Of a DNA stretch of 36,644 bases, positions 16,584 through 24,230 are shown one piece after another. The notes beneath the pieces were generated by a model. That model searched no databases. It was not told the origin of the DNA and worked only from the letters and a program-made list of their open reading frames with translations. The stretch spans positions 1-36,644 of the forward strand of contig NZ_QFDQ01000099.1 in NCBI RefSeq assembly GCF_003270085.1, written 5' to 3'. Source of the stretch: Streptomyces triticisoli (GTDB lineage Bacteria > Actinomycetota > Actinomycetes > Streptomycetales > Streptomycetaceae). The first letter of the stretch is position 1. Each line of letters opens with the position of its first letter. The translations under genes and the position numbers were made by a program.

Positions 16584-19388
16584 TCAGCCGACCGACGAGT
16601 AGGCCACGACTCCCCGCAGCAGCCCGTCCACCGCCCTGCGCGCGTTCCTGGCCACCGTCGAGTCCTCGGCGGGTGCCGCCGCCGAGATCTGGCCCAGCAC
16701 GTCGATCACCTGCTTGCACCAGCGCACGAAGTCGCCCGCCGGCATCTCTGCCTCGCGCAGCACCTCGTCCAGCCCCTTGCCGGAGGCCCACATGTAGGCG
16801 GCCCAGGCGAAGCCGAGGTCGGGCTCGCGCTGGCCCACGCCCTCGGTCTGGTTGATGCGAAACTCCTCTTCCAGGGCGTCCAGCCGGCCCCAGATCCGCA
16901 CCATCTCGCCGAGCGCGGCCTTCGCCCTGCCCGAGGGCAGCTTGGGCGGCAGGGCGTCGTCACTGAGCCGGGCCTCGTAGACCAACGCCGAGACGCAGGC
17001 GGCCAGTTCGGCCGGTCCCAGCCCCTCCCAGACACGCTCGCGCAGGCATTCGCTGGCGAGCAGGTCGAGTTCGCCGTAGAGCCGGGCGAGCCGCTTGCCG
17101 TGCTCGGTCACCTCGTTGCCCCGCAGGTAGTCGAGCTCGGTGAGCAGCGCCACGATGCGGTCGAAGGTGCGCGCGATGGTGTTCGTACGGCCCTCGATGC
17201 GGTGCTCCAGCTGCTTGGTGTCGCGCAGCAGCCGGTGGTAGCGCTCGGCCCAACGGGCGTGGTCCTCGCGGTCGTCGCACCCGTGGCAGGGGTGGGCGCG
17301 CAGCGCGGCGCGCAGCCGGGAGATCTCGCGGTCGTCGGCCGCCTGGGAGCGCCGCTTGCGGTGCCGCTCCGGCGGGATGTGCCCGGCCTTGGTGCGCAGT
17401 GCGGAGGCGAGGTCCCTGCGGGACTGCGGGGAGCGGGGGTTGAAGGACTTCGGGATCCGCATCCGCTCCAACGGCTCCACGGGCACCGGGAAGTCGATGG
17501 ACGCCAGCCGCTTGACCTGCCGCTCGGCGGTCAGGACGAGCGGGCGCGGGCCCTCCTGGTACTCAAAGCCGCGGTGGCCGTTGGAACGGTCCGCCGGCAG
17601 GCCCGGGTCCAGCACCAGCGCCAGACCGGCGTACTTGCCGGTGGGTACGTGGATGACATCGCCCGGCTTGAGCTTCTCCAGGGCCACGGCGGCCTCGGCA
17701 CGCCGCTGGACCGCGCCCTGCCGGGCCAGCTCGGTCTCGCGGTCCTTCAGTTCGCGACGCAGCCGCGCGTACTCCGAGAAGTCGCCGAGGTGGCAGGTCA
17801 TCGAGGCCTTGTAGCCCTCAAGACCCTCCTCGTTGCGCTGCACCTGCCGGGAGATCCCGACGACCGACTTGTCGGCCTGGAACTGCGCGAAGGAGGTCTC
17901 CAGCAGTTCGCGGGAGCGGTGCCGGCCGAACTGCTCGACCAGGTTGACCGCCATGTTGTACGACGGCTTGAAGCTGGAGCGCAGCGGATAGGTGCGGGTG
18001 CCGGCCAGGCCCGCCAGGTGCTCGGGACTCATCCCCCGCTGCCACAGCACCACCGCGTGCCCCTCGACGTCGATGCCACGGCGGCCGGCGCGGCCGGTCA
18101 GCTGCGTGTACTCGCCGGGGGTGATGTCGGCGTGCTGCTCGCCGTTCCACTTGACGAGCTTCTCCAGCACCACCGAGCGGGCGGGCATGTTGATGCCGAG
18201 AGCCAGGGTCTCGGTGGCGAAGACCGCCTTGACCAGGCCGCGCACGAACAGTTCCTCGACGACCTCCTTGAAGGTCGGCAGCATGCCCGCGTGGTGGGCG
18301 GCGATACCGCGCTCCAGGCCCTCCAGCCACTCGTAGTAGCCGAGGACGTGCAGGTCCTCCGGCGGGATGGAGGCGGTGCGCTCCTCGACCAGGGCGCGGA
18401 CCTCCTCCCGGGCCTGCTCGTCGTTGAGCCTGAGGCCCGCGTACAGGCACTGCTGGACGGCGGCCTCGCAGGCGGCGCGGCTGAAGATGAAGGTGATCGC
18501 CGGGAGCAGGCCCTCGGCGTCCAGCCGTTCGATGACCTCGGGACGGCTCGGGGTCCAGATCCGGGAGCGCTGTCTGCGCTCGCGCTCGCGGTCGGCCTCG
18601 CGCATGTTCCGGCGCCGGCGGTCCTGGAACGAGGGGCGGCCGGCCTCGAGGCGGGCCATGCGCATCAGGTCGGGGTTGACGGCCTTCTTGTGGCCCTCGG
18701 CCTCCTCGAACAGGTCGTACATCCGGCGTCCGGCCAGCACGTGCTGGAACAGGGGCACGGGCCGGTGCTCGGAGACGATCACCTGGGTGTCGCCGCGGAC
18801 GGTGTCCAGCCAGTCGCCGAACTCCTCGGCGTTGGACACGGTCGCCGACAGCGACACCAGGGTCACCGACTCGGGCAGGTGGATGATCACTTCCTCCCAG
18901 ACGGCGCCGCGGAAGCGGTCGGAGAGGTAGTGCACCTCGTCCATGACCACGTAGCCGAGGCCGAGGAGGGTCTGCGAGCCGGCGTACAGCATGTTCCGCA
19001 GCACCTCGGTGGTCATCACGACCACCGGGGCCTCGGAGTTGAGGCTGTTGTCGCCGGTGAGCAGGCCGACCTTGCCGCTGCCGTAGCGACGGCACAGGTC
19101 GGAGTACTTCTGGTTGGACAGCGCCTTGATGGGTGTCGTGTAGAAGCACTTCCTGCCCTGCTGGAGGGCGAGGTGGACGGCGAACTCGCCCACGATCGTC
19201 TTGCCGGAGCCGGTGGGCGCGGCGACCAGCACGCCCTTGCCCGCCTCGAGCGCCTGGCAGGCCTCGATCTGGAACGGGTCGAGACCGAAGTCGTACATCT
19301 CGCGGAAGCCCGCGAGCGCGGTGGCCTGCTCGGCAGCTCGCCTGCGCGCTGCCGCGTACCGCTCGGCCGGTGAGAGGTCCTCTGTCAT
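16584..19388 (-). CDS. helY: DEAD/DEAH-box helicase, HelY/Ski2-like
   Basis: A 934-residue superfamily 2 helicase of the Ski2/Mtr4 type. Walker A APTGSGKT (57-64), DEVH (149-152), SATVSN and the motif VI region QLTGRAGRRGID are all present. The long C-terminal half (about 520-934) matches the HelY-specific region and includes a DSHCT-like end. Mycobacterial HelY lies directly downstream of tatC, the same order as here. The role is ATP-driven unwinding of RNA or DNA; the partner is not known. ATG 19388 is chosen because a TACGCT box ends 10 nt upstream and an extension to 19433 would run through the promoter. Confidence 0.93.
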   Translation of the reverse strand: MTEDLSPAERYAAARRRAAEQATALAGFREMYDFGLDPFQIEACQALEAGKGVLVAAPTGSGKTIVGEFAVHLALQQGRKCFYTTPIKALSNQKYSDLCRRYGSGKVGLLTGDNSLNSEAPVVVMTTEVLRNMLYAGSQTLLGLGYVVMDEVHYLSDRFRGAVWEEVIIHLPESVTLVSLSATVSNAEEFGDWLDTVRGDTQVIVSEHRPVPLFQHVLAGRRMYDLFEEAEGHKKAVNPDLMRMARLEAGRPSFQDRRRRNMREADRERERRQRSRIWTPSRPEVIERLDAEGLLPAITFIFSRAACEAAVQQCLYAGLRLNDEQAREEVRALVEERTASIPPEDLHVLGYYEWLEGLERGIAAHHAGMLPTFKEVVEELFVRGLVKAVFATETLALGINMPARSVVLEKLVKWNGEQHADITPGEYTQLTGRAGRRGIDVEGHAVVLWQRGMSPEHLAGLAGTRTYPLRSSFKPSYNMAVNLVEQFGRHRSRELLETSFAQFQADKSVVGISRQVQRNEEGLEGYKASMTCHLGDFSEYARLRRELKDRETELARQGAVQRRAEAAVALEKLKPGDVIHVPTGKYAGLALVLDPGLPADRSNGHRGFEYQEGPRPLVLTAERQVKRLASIDFPVPVEPLERMRIPKSFNPRSPQSRRDLASALRTKAGHIPPERHRKRRSQAADDREISRLRAALRAHPCHGCDDREDHARWAERYHRLLRDTKQLEHRIEGRTNTIARTFDRIVALLTELDYLRGNEVTEHGKRLARLYGELDLLASECLRERVWEGLGPAELAACVSALVYEARLSDDALPPKLPSGRAKAALGEMVRIWGRLDALEEEFRINQTEGVGQREPDLGFAWAAYMWASGKGLDEVLREAEMPAGDFVRWCKQVIDVLGQISAAAPAEDSTVARNARRAVDGLLRGVVAYSSVG

Positions 19389-19398
19389 CGTGCTTTCG

Positions 19399-19421
19399 AG
19401 CGTACCGGGCCGCACTGACAA
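19399..19421 (-). promoter_or_regulatory. PafBC (RecA-NDp)-type promoter of helY
   Basis: On the minus strand TTGTCAGTG (19421-19413), 8 nt, then TACGCT (19404-19399) is a full match to tTGTCRgtg-N8-TAnnnT, the motif of mycobacterial PafBC-dependent DNA-damage promoters. The ATG is 10 nt after the -10, so the leader is about 3-4 nt or absent. Confidence 0.75.
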
Positions 19422-19469
19422 CGTGACGATCATTATCCCGTTCGGCCCGGGAACCCCGGCAACGAGGAG

Positions 19470-19502
19470 GGGCCGGCCTCTCGCGCTGCGGGCGGCCGGC
19501 CC
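19470..19502 (-). terminator. Hairpin terminator of tatC
   Basis: GGGCCGGCC (19470-19478) pairs with GGCCGGCCC (19494-19502), 34 nt past the tatC stop on the minus strand. Confidence 0.6.
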
Positions 19503-19535
19503 AAGGCCGTCGGTGGTGCCGGTGGTCGGGTCAGG

Positions 19536-20480
19536 TCAGGTCACGTCGTCGTACCCGTTGACCCGCTCCGTGCCGGTCTGCTCGGGCAGGGTGCGGTGGG
19601 GGGTGACGGGTTCGACCTCGCCGACCTCCTCGGGGGTGAGGTCCAGCTCGGAGGCCTCGTCGTCGGCGGGTCCCTCGGCCTCCCGCAGGCGCCTGCGCCG
19701 GTCGTTCATCAGGGCGAAGCCGGTGGCCAGGAAGTACAGCAGGACGATCGGGGCCGCGAGCGACAGCATCGAGATCGGGTCGACCGTGGGCGTGGCGAAC
19801 GCCGCGAAGACCGTGACGCCCAGGATCATGCCCCGCCACCAGCCGAGCATCCGGCGCCCGGTGACCATCCCGGTGAGGTTCAGCATCACCAGCAGCAGCG
19901 GCATCTCGAAGGAGAGACCGAAGACGATCACCATGCGGGTGACGAGGTTCAGCAGATCGTCCAGCGGCAGCAGGTTGACCGCGCCGACGGGCGTGAAGTC
20001 GATCAGGACGCTGGCCGCCGCGGGAAGCACGTGGTACGAGAAGTACGCGCCTGCCAGGAACAGGGGGAAGCCGGCCGCGACGAACGCCATCGAGTAGCGC
20101 TTCTCGTGCTTGTGCAGGCCGGGCGCGACAAAGGCCCAGAGCTGGTAGAGCCAGACGGGGCTGGCGATGACGACACCGGCGGTCAGCGCCACCTTGATCA
20201 TCAGCGTGAAGGGTCCCAGGAGGCCCTCGACGGTGATGTTGCCGCAGGCACCCTCCTTCTGCTGGGCCAGCTCCGTGAACGACTTGGTGCATCCCACCGA
20301 GCGCTGGATGGGCTCGGTGAGCAGATCGATGATGTCCCGGTAGAAAAAGGCGGCCACGACCGCACCGATCACAATGGCCAGGACGGCCTTCGCGAGCCGG
20401 TTGCGGAGCTCACGAAGGTGTTCCGCGAGGGGCATCCGCCCCTCGGGATCCTTCTCCTTCTTGCGGGCAGGCTTGAGCAA
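19536..20480 (-). CDS. tatC: Sec-independent protein translocase TatC
   Basis: A 314-residue TatC. The amphipathic start MPLAEHLRELRNRL and six membrane helices follow the family pattern, with FGLSFEMPLLLVMLNLTG near helix 4 and FAAFATPTVDPISML near helix 5. TatC recognises twin-arginine signal peptides and builds the translocase with TatA. The acidic tail after about residue 260 is a Streptomyces-type extension. The start is a TTG at 20480 preceded by a GAGGA-type site; ATG 20435 is the alternative. TatA lies 47 nt upstream on the same strand, in the order found in mycobacteria after pafBC. Confidence 0.95.
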   Translation of the reverse strand: MLKPARKKEKDPEGRMPLAEHLRELRNRLAKAVLAIVIGAVVAAFFYRDIIDLLTEPIQRSVGCTKSFTELAQQKEGACGNITVEGLLGPFTLMIKVALTAGVVIASPVWLYQLWAFVAPGLHKHEKRYSMAFVAAGFPLFLAGAYFSYHVLPAAASVLIDFTPVGAVNLLPLDDLLNLVTRMVIVFGLSFEMPLLLVMLNLTGMVTGRRMLGWWRGMILGVTVFAAFATPTVDPISMLSLAAPIVLLYFLATGFALMNDRRRRLREAEGPADDEASELDLTPEEVGEVEPVTPHRTLPEQTGTERVNGYDDVT

Positions 20481-20527
20481 CCCACGTCCTCATCTCGTGC
20501 GGCAGGCCGGAGCGGTCCGGCCGTGCG

Positions 20528-20809
20528 TCAGCGCTTGGTGGTGTCCGTCGGCTCGCTGACCGGGCGCGAGCTGGTGACGTCGCCGGGGGCGGCCTGGATG
20601 GTGCGCTGGGCGGGGGGCTGCTCCTCGGTGGCGGGCGCCGGGGCGGAGGATTTGCCGCCGTCCTCCTTCATCGCCTTGGCCTCGCTCTTGAGGATGCGGG
20701 CGGACTTGCCGAGCGAGCGCGCCATGTCCGGAAGCTTCTTCGCGCCGAACAGCAGGACGATGACGACGAGGATGAGAATGATCTCGGGGGCTCCGAGCCT
20801 TCCGAACAT
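20528..20809 (-). CDS. tatA: Twin-arginine translocase subunit TatA
   Basis: A 93-residue TatA. A short N-terminal membrane helix ([29 protein letters not shown]) is followed by an amphipathic helix and a disordered Pro/Ala-rich tail. FGAKKLPD is the family hinge motif. Many TatA subunits assemble around TatC to pass folded proteins through the membrane. ATG 20809 has a GAAGG-type ribosome site. The 236-bp gap upstream (20810-21045) shows no gene; a minus-strand TACGCT (20985-20980) with CTGTCA 19 nt further up is a possible promoter. Confidence 0.95.
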   Translation of the reverse strand: MFGRLGAPEIILILVVIVLLFGAKKLPDMARSLGKSARILKSEAKAMKEDGGKSSAPAPATEEQPPAQRTIQAAPGDVTSSRPVSEPTDTTKR

Positions 20810-21045
20810 AAGTCTTTACCTTCTCACCGAGGCGGCTGGGTGGGTGCTGTCCGACCGGCCGGACGCAGGTCCGACCCATCGCTCTGACAGCGATCGTAAC
20901 GCTCAGGGGTGAACACGAGGCAATCCCTGTGCGTACGCCCGTCCGCGGCCCGGGCCTCGTTCTCCGGTCCGCGACCAGCAGCGTACCTGCCGGAAGCGGC
21001 GGTATGACAGGGCGAAGCCACCCGGGCCGTACGCCGCGCGAGGGC

Positions 21046-21240
21046 TCACAACGTGTCCACGGACCGGGCGGCGCTCATGGTCGCCCGCTCCAGGTCCTCG
21101 GCCGCCCTGTTGATGCGGCGCGCCGACTCCGTGACCTGCCGGCCCAGGCGCTGTGCCTCCACGAAGACCCGGACGGCGAGCACTCCGAGGACGGCGAGCC
21201 CCACGAAACCCGCCGCCACCGCGAACATCGGCCAGAACAT
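21046..21240 (-). CDS. Small single-helix membrane protein between pafC and tatA
   Basis: A 64-residue protein of unknown function. Residues about 4-30 (FAVAAGFVGLAVLGVLAVRV) form one membrane helix; the rest is a charged amphipathic segment (ARRINRAAEDLERATMSAARSV) likely to be helical in the cytoplasm. ATG 21240 is exactly 7 nt after a minus-strand TAGGCT (21253-21248), so it is probably leaderless; longer in-frame starts give Pro/Ser-rich, non-membrane sequence. That -10 box includes the TAG stop of the upstream zinc-ribbon gene. It could work with the Tat system or with PafBC, but nothing in the sequence proves either. Confidence 0.7.
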   Translation of the reverse strand: MFWPMFAVAAGFVGLAVLGVLAVRVFVEAQRLGRQVTESARRINRAAEDLERATMSAARSVDTL

Positions 21241-21250
21241 GACGCCGAGC

Positions 21251-21544
21251 CTAGAGGGTGGAGTGCAGGCGCAGGGTGCTGACCCCGCCGCCGGTGAGCA
21301 GTTCGACGATCCGCTCACCGGCCGGCTTGCGGACCGCGGCGCCGCAGTCGGGGCAGGTGAAGGAGTAGAAGGTGGTGCGGCTGCTGGCACCGATGACCAG
21401 GCGCAGCGCGCTCGCGGCGAGCTCGCAACGGCCCCGGCAGTCCGGGCAGCCCGCCCGGAACACCACCGGAGCCACGCTCCGCATCCCGGCGAACGCCGCC
21501 GCCACCGACATCCCGCGCACTCCAGCCGTCGCCGACTCGCTCAA
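21251..21544 (-). CDS. Zinc-ribbon protein coupled to pafC
   Basis: A 97-residue protein with a probable zinc ribbon: Cys33-x2-Cys36 (CPDC), Cys40 and Cys64-x2-Cys67 (CPDC). The N-terminal 30 residues are Ala/Val-rich and could form a helix; the C-terminus is short. I do not recognise a named family. The start is a TTG at 21544 that overlaps the pafC stop by 4 nt (TTGA) and has GGAG upstream, so it should be translated with pafC; ATG 21511 is the alternative. The coupling suggests a role linked to the WYL regulators, which is inference only. Confidence 0.7.
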   Translation of the reverse strand: MSESATAGVRGMSVAAAFAGMRSVAPVVFRAGCPDCRGRCELAASALRLVIGASSRTTFYSFTCPDCGAAVRKPAGERIVELLTGGGVSTLRLHSTL

Positions 21545-22620
21545 AGCCCCTGCTCCTGCCTGTCGTACCGCCCGTCGTGAACCGCGTGCGCACTCCGGGC
21601 GTCCGGCACCGCGCGGTCCCCGGTGTTCCCGGCGGCCCCGATGCCGTCGTACGCCGCCAGGGCCTCCCGGGCCGCCCGCTGGGCGCTGGTGGCCAGCTCG
21701 CGGGGGGCGACGATGCGGCCGTCGCCGCCCAGGCGGAGGGCCAGGCGTCTGAGGGAGGCCGGATCGGGGGTGCGCAGAGTGATGCGCAGGCCTCCGTCGG
21801 GGAGCTCATCGGCGCTGTCGTGCGGGTAGTACTCGGCGACCCAGCGGCCGCCCGGGCCGACCTCGACGACGACCTCCGGGTCCTCCGCGGCCGGCTGCAC
21901 CAGCGCCTGGGACAGGTCGCGCAACTCCATCTCGGGCGGCGCGGACGGCTCGTCGAGGATCTTGATCTCGGCGACCCGGTCGAGCCGGAAGGTGCGGCGC
22001 GCCTCGGAGCGGCGGCACCAGGCCTCCACATACGTGTGCCCGACGCTGACCAGACGGATGGGGTCGATCTCGCGCTCGGTGACCTCGTCGCGGGCCGGCG
22101 AGTAGTAGCGGATCCACAGCCGGCGGCGCTCGGAGATCGCCCGGTCGACGTCGGCGAAGACGCCGCCCTCGGACTCGAAGGTCACCGACAGCCGGGAGCT
22201 GGCGCCGGCGGCCTCGCCGGCCGCGGCCTCCACCTTGGCCGTCGCCCGCAGCAGCGCCTGCCGGTCGCTCTCGCGCAGGCCCGGCAGGGTGGCCACCGCA
22301 CGGGCGGCGACCAGCAGCGCGGTCGCCTCGTCGGCGGCCAGCCGCAGCGGCTCGGCCGCCTCCGCGCCGAGCGCGGCCGGGTTGTGCCACCAGATGCGCT
22401 CGCCGTCGGTGTCGATGTCCAGCAGGTCGCCACCACGGAAGCTGGTGCCGCACATGGGCAGCACGTCGAGGTCGGAGACCAGCTCGTCCTCGGTGATGCC
22501 GAAGGCGCGCGCCACGTCCTCCACCCGGGCGCCGGGCCGCTCCCTGAGATACGTCACCAGGGACAGCATCCGCCGGGTCTGGTCGATGGCGCTCGTGGGC
22601 CTGACCGGTTTGCCTGCCAC
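21541..22620 (-). CDS. pafC: WYL-domain transcriptional regulator PafC
   Basis: A 359-residue protein with an N-terminal winged helix-turn-helix (about 12-75; RPGARVEDVARAFGITEDELVSDLDVL) and a WYL domain (about 150-230; IRYYSPARDEVTEREIDPIRLVSVGHTYVEAWC), followed by a C-terminal extension. PafB and PafC form a heterodimer in mycobacteria that activates RecA-independent DNA-damage genes, with single-stranded DNA proposed as the signal at the WYL domain. GTG 22620 lies 18 nt after the pafB stop. The C-terminus overlaps the zinc-ribbon gene by 4 nt. The tail after about residue 325 is low in conservation. Confidence 0.92.
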   Translation of the reverse strand: MAGKPVRPTSAIDQTRRMLSLVTYLRERPGARVEDVARAFGITEDELVSDLDVLPMCGTSFRGGDLLDIDTDGERIWWHNPAALGAEAAEPLRLAADEATALLVAARAVATLPGLRESDRQALLRATAKVEAAAGEAAGASSRLSVTFESEGGVFADVDRAISERRRLWIRYYSPARDEVTEREIDPIRLVSVGHTYVEAWCRRSEARRTFRLDRVAEIKILDEPSAPPEMELRDLSQALVQPAAEDPEVVVEVGPGGRWVAEYYPHDSADELPDGGLRITLRTPDPASLRRLALRLGGDGRIVAPRELATSAQRAAREALAAYDGIGAAGNTGDRAVPDARSAHAVHDGRYDRQEQGL

Positions 22621-22638
22621 AGTCTCGCTCGCTCCCCC

Positions 22639-23592
22639 TCAGCCCTTGGCCACGGCACGCAGCCGCTCCACCACGTCCGCCCGCAGCTCGTCCGGCTCCA
22701 GCACCACCACGTCCGGTCCGAACTCCACCAGCCAGGCGTCCAGCCCGTGCCCGTACGGGATGTCCAACTCGTCCCAGCCGTCACCGAGTTCCCGTACGGC
22801 GGTGGCTTTCGCCCGAAGGGGGTACCCGGCGCCCGTGCGCAGCCGGATCCGCGCGGAGCGGTCGGTGATCTCGCCCGCCCAGCCCGCCACGGTCTCGCGC
22901 ACGGTGACGACGTCGGGGACCGGGGCGGTGAAGCCGGTGCCGCGGGAGCGGACCCTGCCGGTGATCCTGGACAGCCGGAAGACCCGCTCGGCGCCGCGGT
23001 CGCGGTCGAAGCCGGCCAGGTACCAGTGGCCCCGCCAGCACTCCAGCGCCCACGGCTCGACATGCCGGGTCTCGGGGCGGACGGCGGTGGCCTTGCGGTA
23101 GTCGAAGACGACCGGACGGCGGTCGCGGCAGGCCAGCATCAGCGGCTCGAAGGCGGCCTCGTGGACCGGGATGCGCGGCTCCAGGGCGCCGTGGGTCTCG
23201 TACGGGTCGACGTCCTCGGGCAGCCCCGCCGCGCGCAGCTTCTGCAGGGCGCCGCTGGCCGCTCCGGCCAGGCGGGCCTGCTGCCAGACCTTGGCGGCCA
23301 GGCCCAGGGCGGCGGCCTCCTCGGCGTCCAGGGTGATGGGCGGCAGCCGGTTGCTGTCCCGGCGGGCCAGATAGCCGACCTCGCCGTCCAGGCTCTCGAC
23401 GGTCTCGATGACCAGCCCGAGCTCGCGCAGGTCGTCCTTGTCCCGCTCGAACATGCGGTTGAAGGAGTCGTCGGTCCCCGCTTCGAGGTAGGCCTCGATG
23501 GACCCGCGCAGCTCACGCTTGCTCAGCGGCCGCCGGGTCCCGAGCAGACACAGCGCCAGGTTCATCAGCCGCTCGGCCTTGGCAATGGCCAT
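22639..23592 (-). CDS. pafB: WYL-domain transcriptional regulator PafB
   Basis: A 317-residue partner of PafC. The N-terminal winged helix-turn-helix (about 5-65; MNLALCLLGTRRPLSKRELR) precedes a WYL domain (about 145-215) with the signature GHWYLAGFD and the conserved Arg-rich RVFRLSRI. The C-terminal domain spans about 225-317. It is the first gene of a unit running pafB, pafC, zinc ribbon and probably onward. ATG 23592 follows AAGGG at 6-nt spacing. In mycobacteria pafA, pafB and pafC are adjacent; here two FKBP genes separate pafA from pafB and pafBC has its own promoter. Confidence 0.94.
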   Translation of the reverse strand: MAIAKAERLMNLALCLLGTRRPLSKRELRGSIEAYLEAGTDDSFNRMFERDKDDLRELGLVIETVESLDGEVGYLARRDSNRLPPITLDAEEAAALGLAAKVWQQARLAGAASGALQKLRAAGLPEDVDPYETHGALEPRIPVHEAAFEPLMLACRDRRPVVFDYRKATAVRPETRHVEPWALECWRGHWYLAGFDRDRGAERVFRLSRITGRVRSRGTGFTAPVPDVVTVRETVAGWAGEITDRSARIRLRTGAGYPLRAKATAVRELGDGWDELDIPYGHGLDAWLVEFGPDVVVLEPDELRADVVERLRAVAKG

Positions 23593-23631
23593 CGACGCCC
23601 TTCGCCTTCCCTATGGTCCTTACGACCGACG

Positions 23632-23659
23632 ACCGTACCGCCCCGACGTGCGGTGACAA
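23632..23659 (-). promoter_or_regulatory. Candidate promoter of pafB-pafC
   Basis: Minus-strand -35 TTGTCA (23659-23654), a 16-bp spacer, and -10 TACGGT (23637-23632), about 40 nt before the pafB ATG. The spacing is that of an ordinary vegetative promoter, not the shorter PafBC layout. Confidence 0.55.
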
Positions 23660-23662
23660 AAG

Positions 23663-23696
23663 CCGAGGCCCATGCCCGAACAGGCATGGGCCTCGG
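23663..23696 (-). terminator. Hairpin terminator of the FKBP gene
   Basis: CCGAGGCCCATGCC (23663-23676) pairs perfectly with GGCATGGGCCTCGG (23683-23696) around a 6-nt loop, 35 nt past the stop of the FKBP gene on the minus strand. Confidence 0.85.
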
Positions 23697-23731
23697 ACGA
23701 TCGGATCCCGCACGGATCCGGCGCGGGCCGA

Positions 23732-24103
23732 TCAGACCGCGACCAGGTCGCAGACGAAGATCAGCGTCTCGCCGGGCTTGATCCGGGCGCCCGCGCCGCG
23801 GTCGCCGTAGGCCAGGTGCGGCGGGATGATCAGCTGGCGGCGCCCGCCGACCTTCATGCCCTGCACGCCCCGGTCCCAGCCGGCGATGACCTGGCCGACA
23901 CCCAGCTGGAACCGCAGCGGCGTACCGCGGTTCCAGGACGCGTCGAACTCCTCACCGGTGGAGAAGGCCACACCGACGTAGTGCACGGAGACGGTGTCGC
24001 CCGCCTTGGCCTGCGGCCCGTCGCCCTCCCAGATGTCCTTGATCTCAAGATCCGCCGGGGGCTCGCCGCCCGGGAAGTCGATCTCGGGCTTCTCGATGCT
24101 CAC
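23732..24103 (-). CDS. Cytoplasmic FKBP-type peptidyl-prolyl isomerase
   Basis: A 123-residue single FKBP domain. The active-site pattern is present: VHYVGVAFSTGEEFDASWNRG, GQVIAGWDRGVQGMKVGGRR and IPPHLAYGDRGAG, ending in LIFVCDLVAV. There is no signal peptide, so it acts in the cytoplasm as a cis-trans prolyl isomerase and foldase. The start is GTG 24103 with GGAG 8 nt upstream. It follows the lipoprotein FKBP gene on the same strand, with 127 bp and a weak hairpin between, and its own terminator follows. Confidence 0.93.
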   Translation of the reverse strand: MSIEKPEIDFPGGEPPADLEIKDIWEGDGPQAKAGDTVSVHYVGVAFSTGEEFDASWNRGTPLRFQLGVGQVIAGWDRGVQGMKVGGRRQLIIPPHLAYGDRGAGARIKPGETLIFVCDLVAV

Positions 24104-24174
24104 GTCCTACGCTCCTGCTCGTCCACTACAAGTACAAGAAAACCACGACTACGAAACCCGCACAGTCTTACATC

Positions 24175-24200
24175 CCCGCCGGGTGCGCGCCCGCGGCGGG
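24175..24200 (-). terminator. Weak hairpin after the FKBP lipoprotein gene
   Basis: CCCGCCG (24175-24181) pairs with CGGCGGG (24194-24200), about 30 nt past the stop on the minus strand. The stem is short, so partial read-through into the next FKBP gene is plausible. Confidence 0.45.
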
Positions 24201-24230
24201 AGACCGTGGCGTGGCGCTGACCGCAGTGCT

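Noticed and set aside
17100..19373. A 757-residue plus-strand frame opposite helY
   Set aside because: It is an Ala/Gly/Val-rich shadow of the helY codons with no domain; helY motifs are complete on the other strand.
20824..21021. A 65-residue minus-strand frame upstream of tatA
   Set aside because: No ribosome site, mixed composition, and it covers the likely tatA promoter.
23632..23659. PafBC autoregulation box at pafB
   Set aside because: TTGTC is present but the -10 is 16 nt from TTGTCA, as in an ordinary promoter; at PafBC-length spacing there is no TAnnnT.
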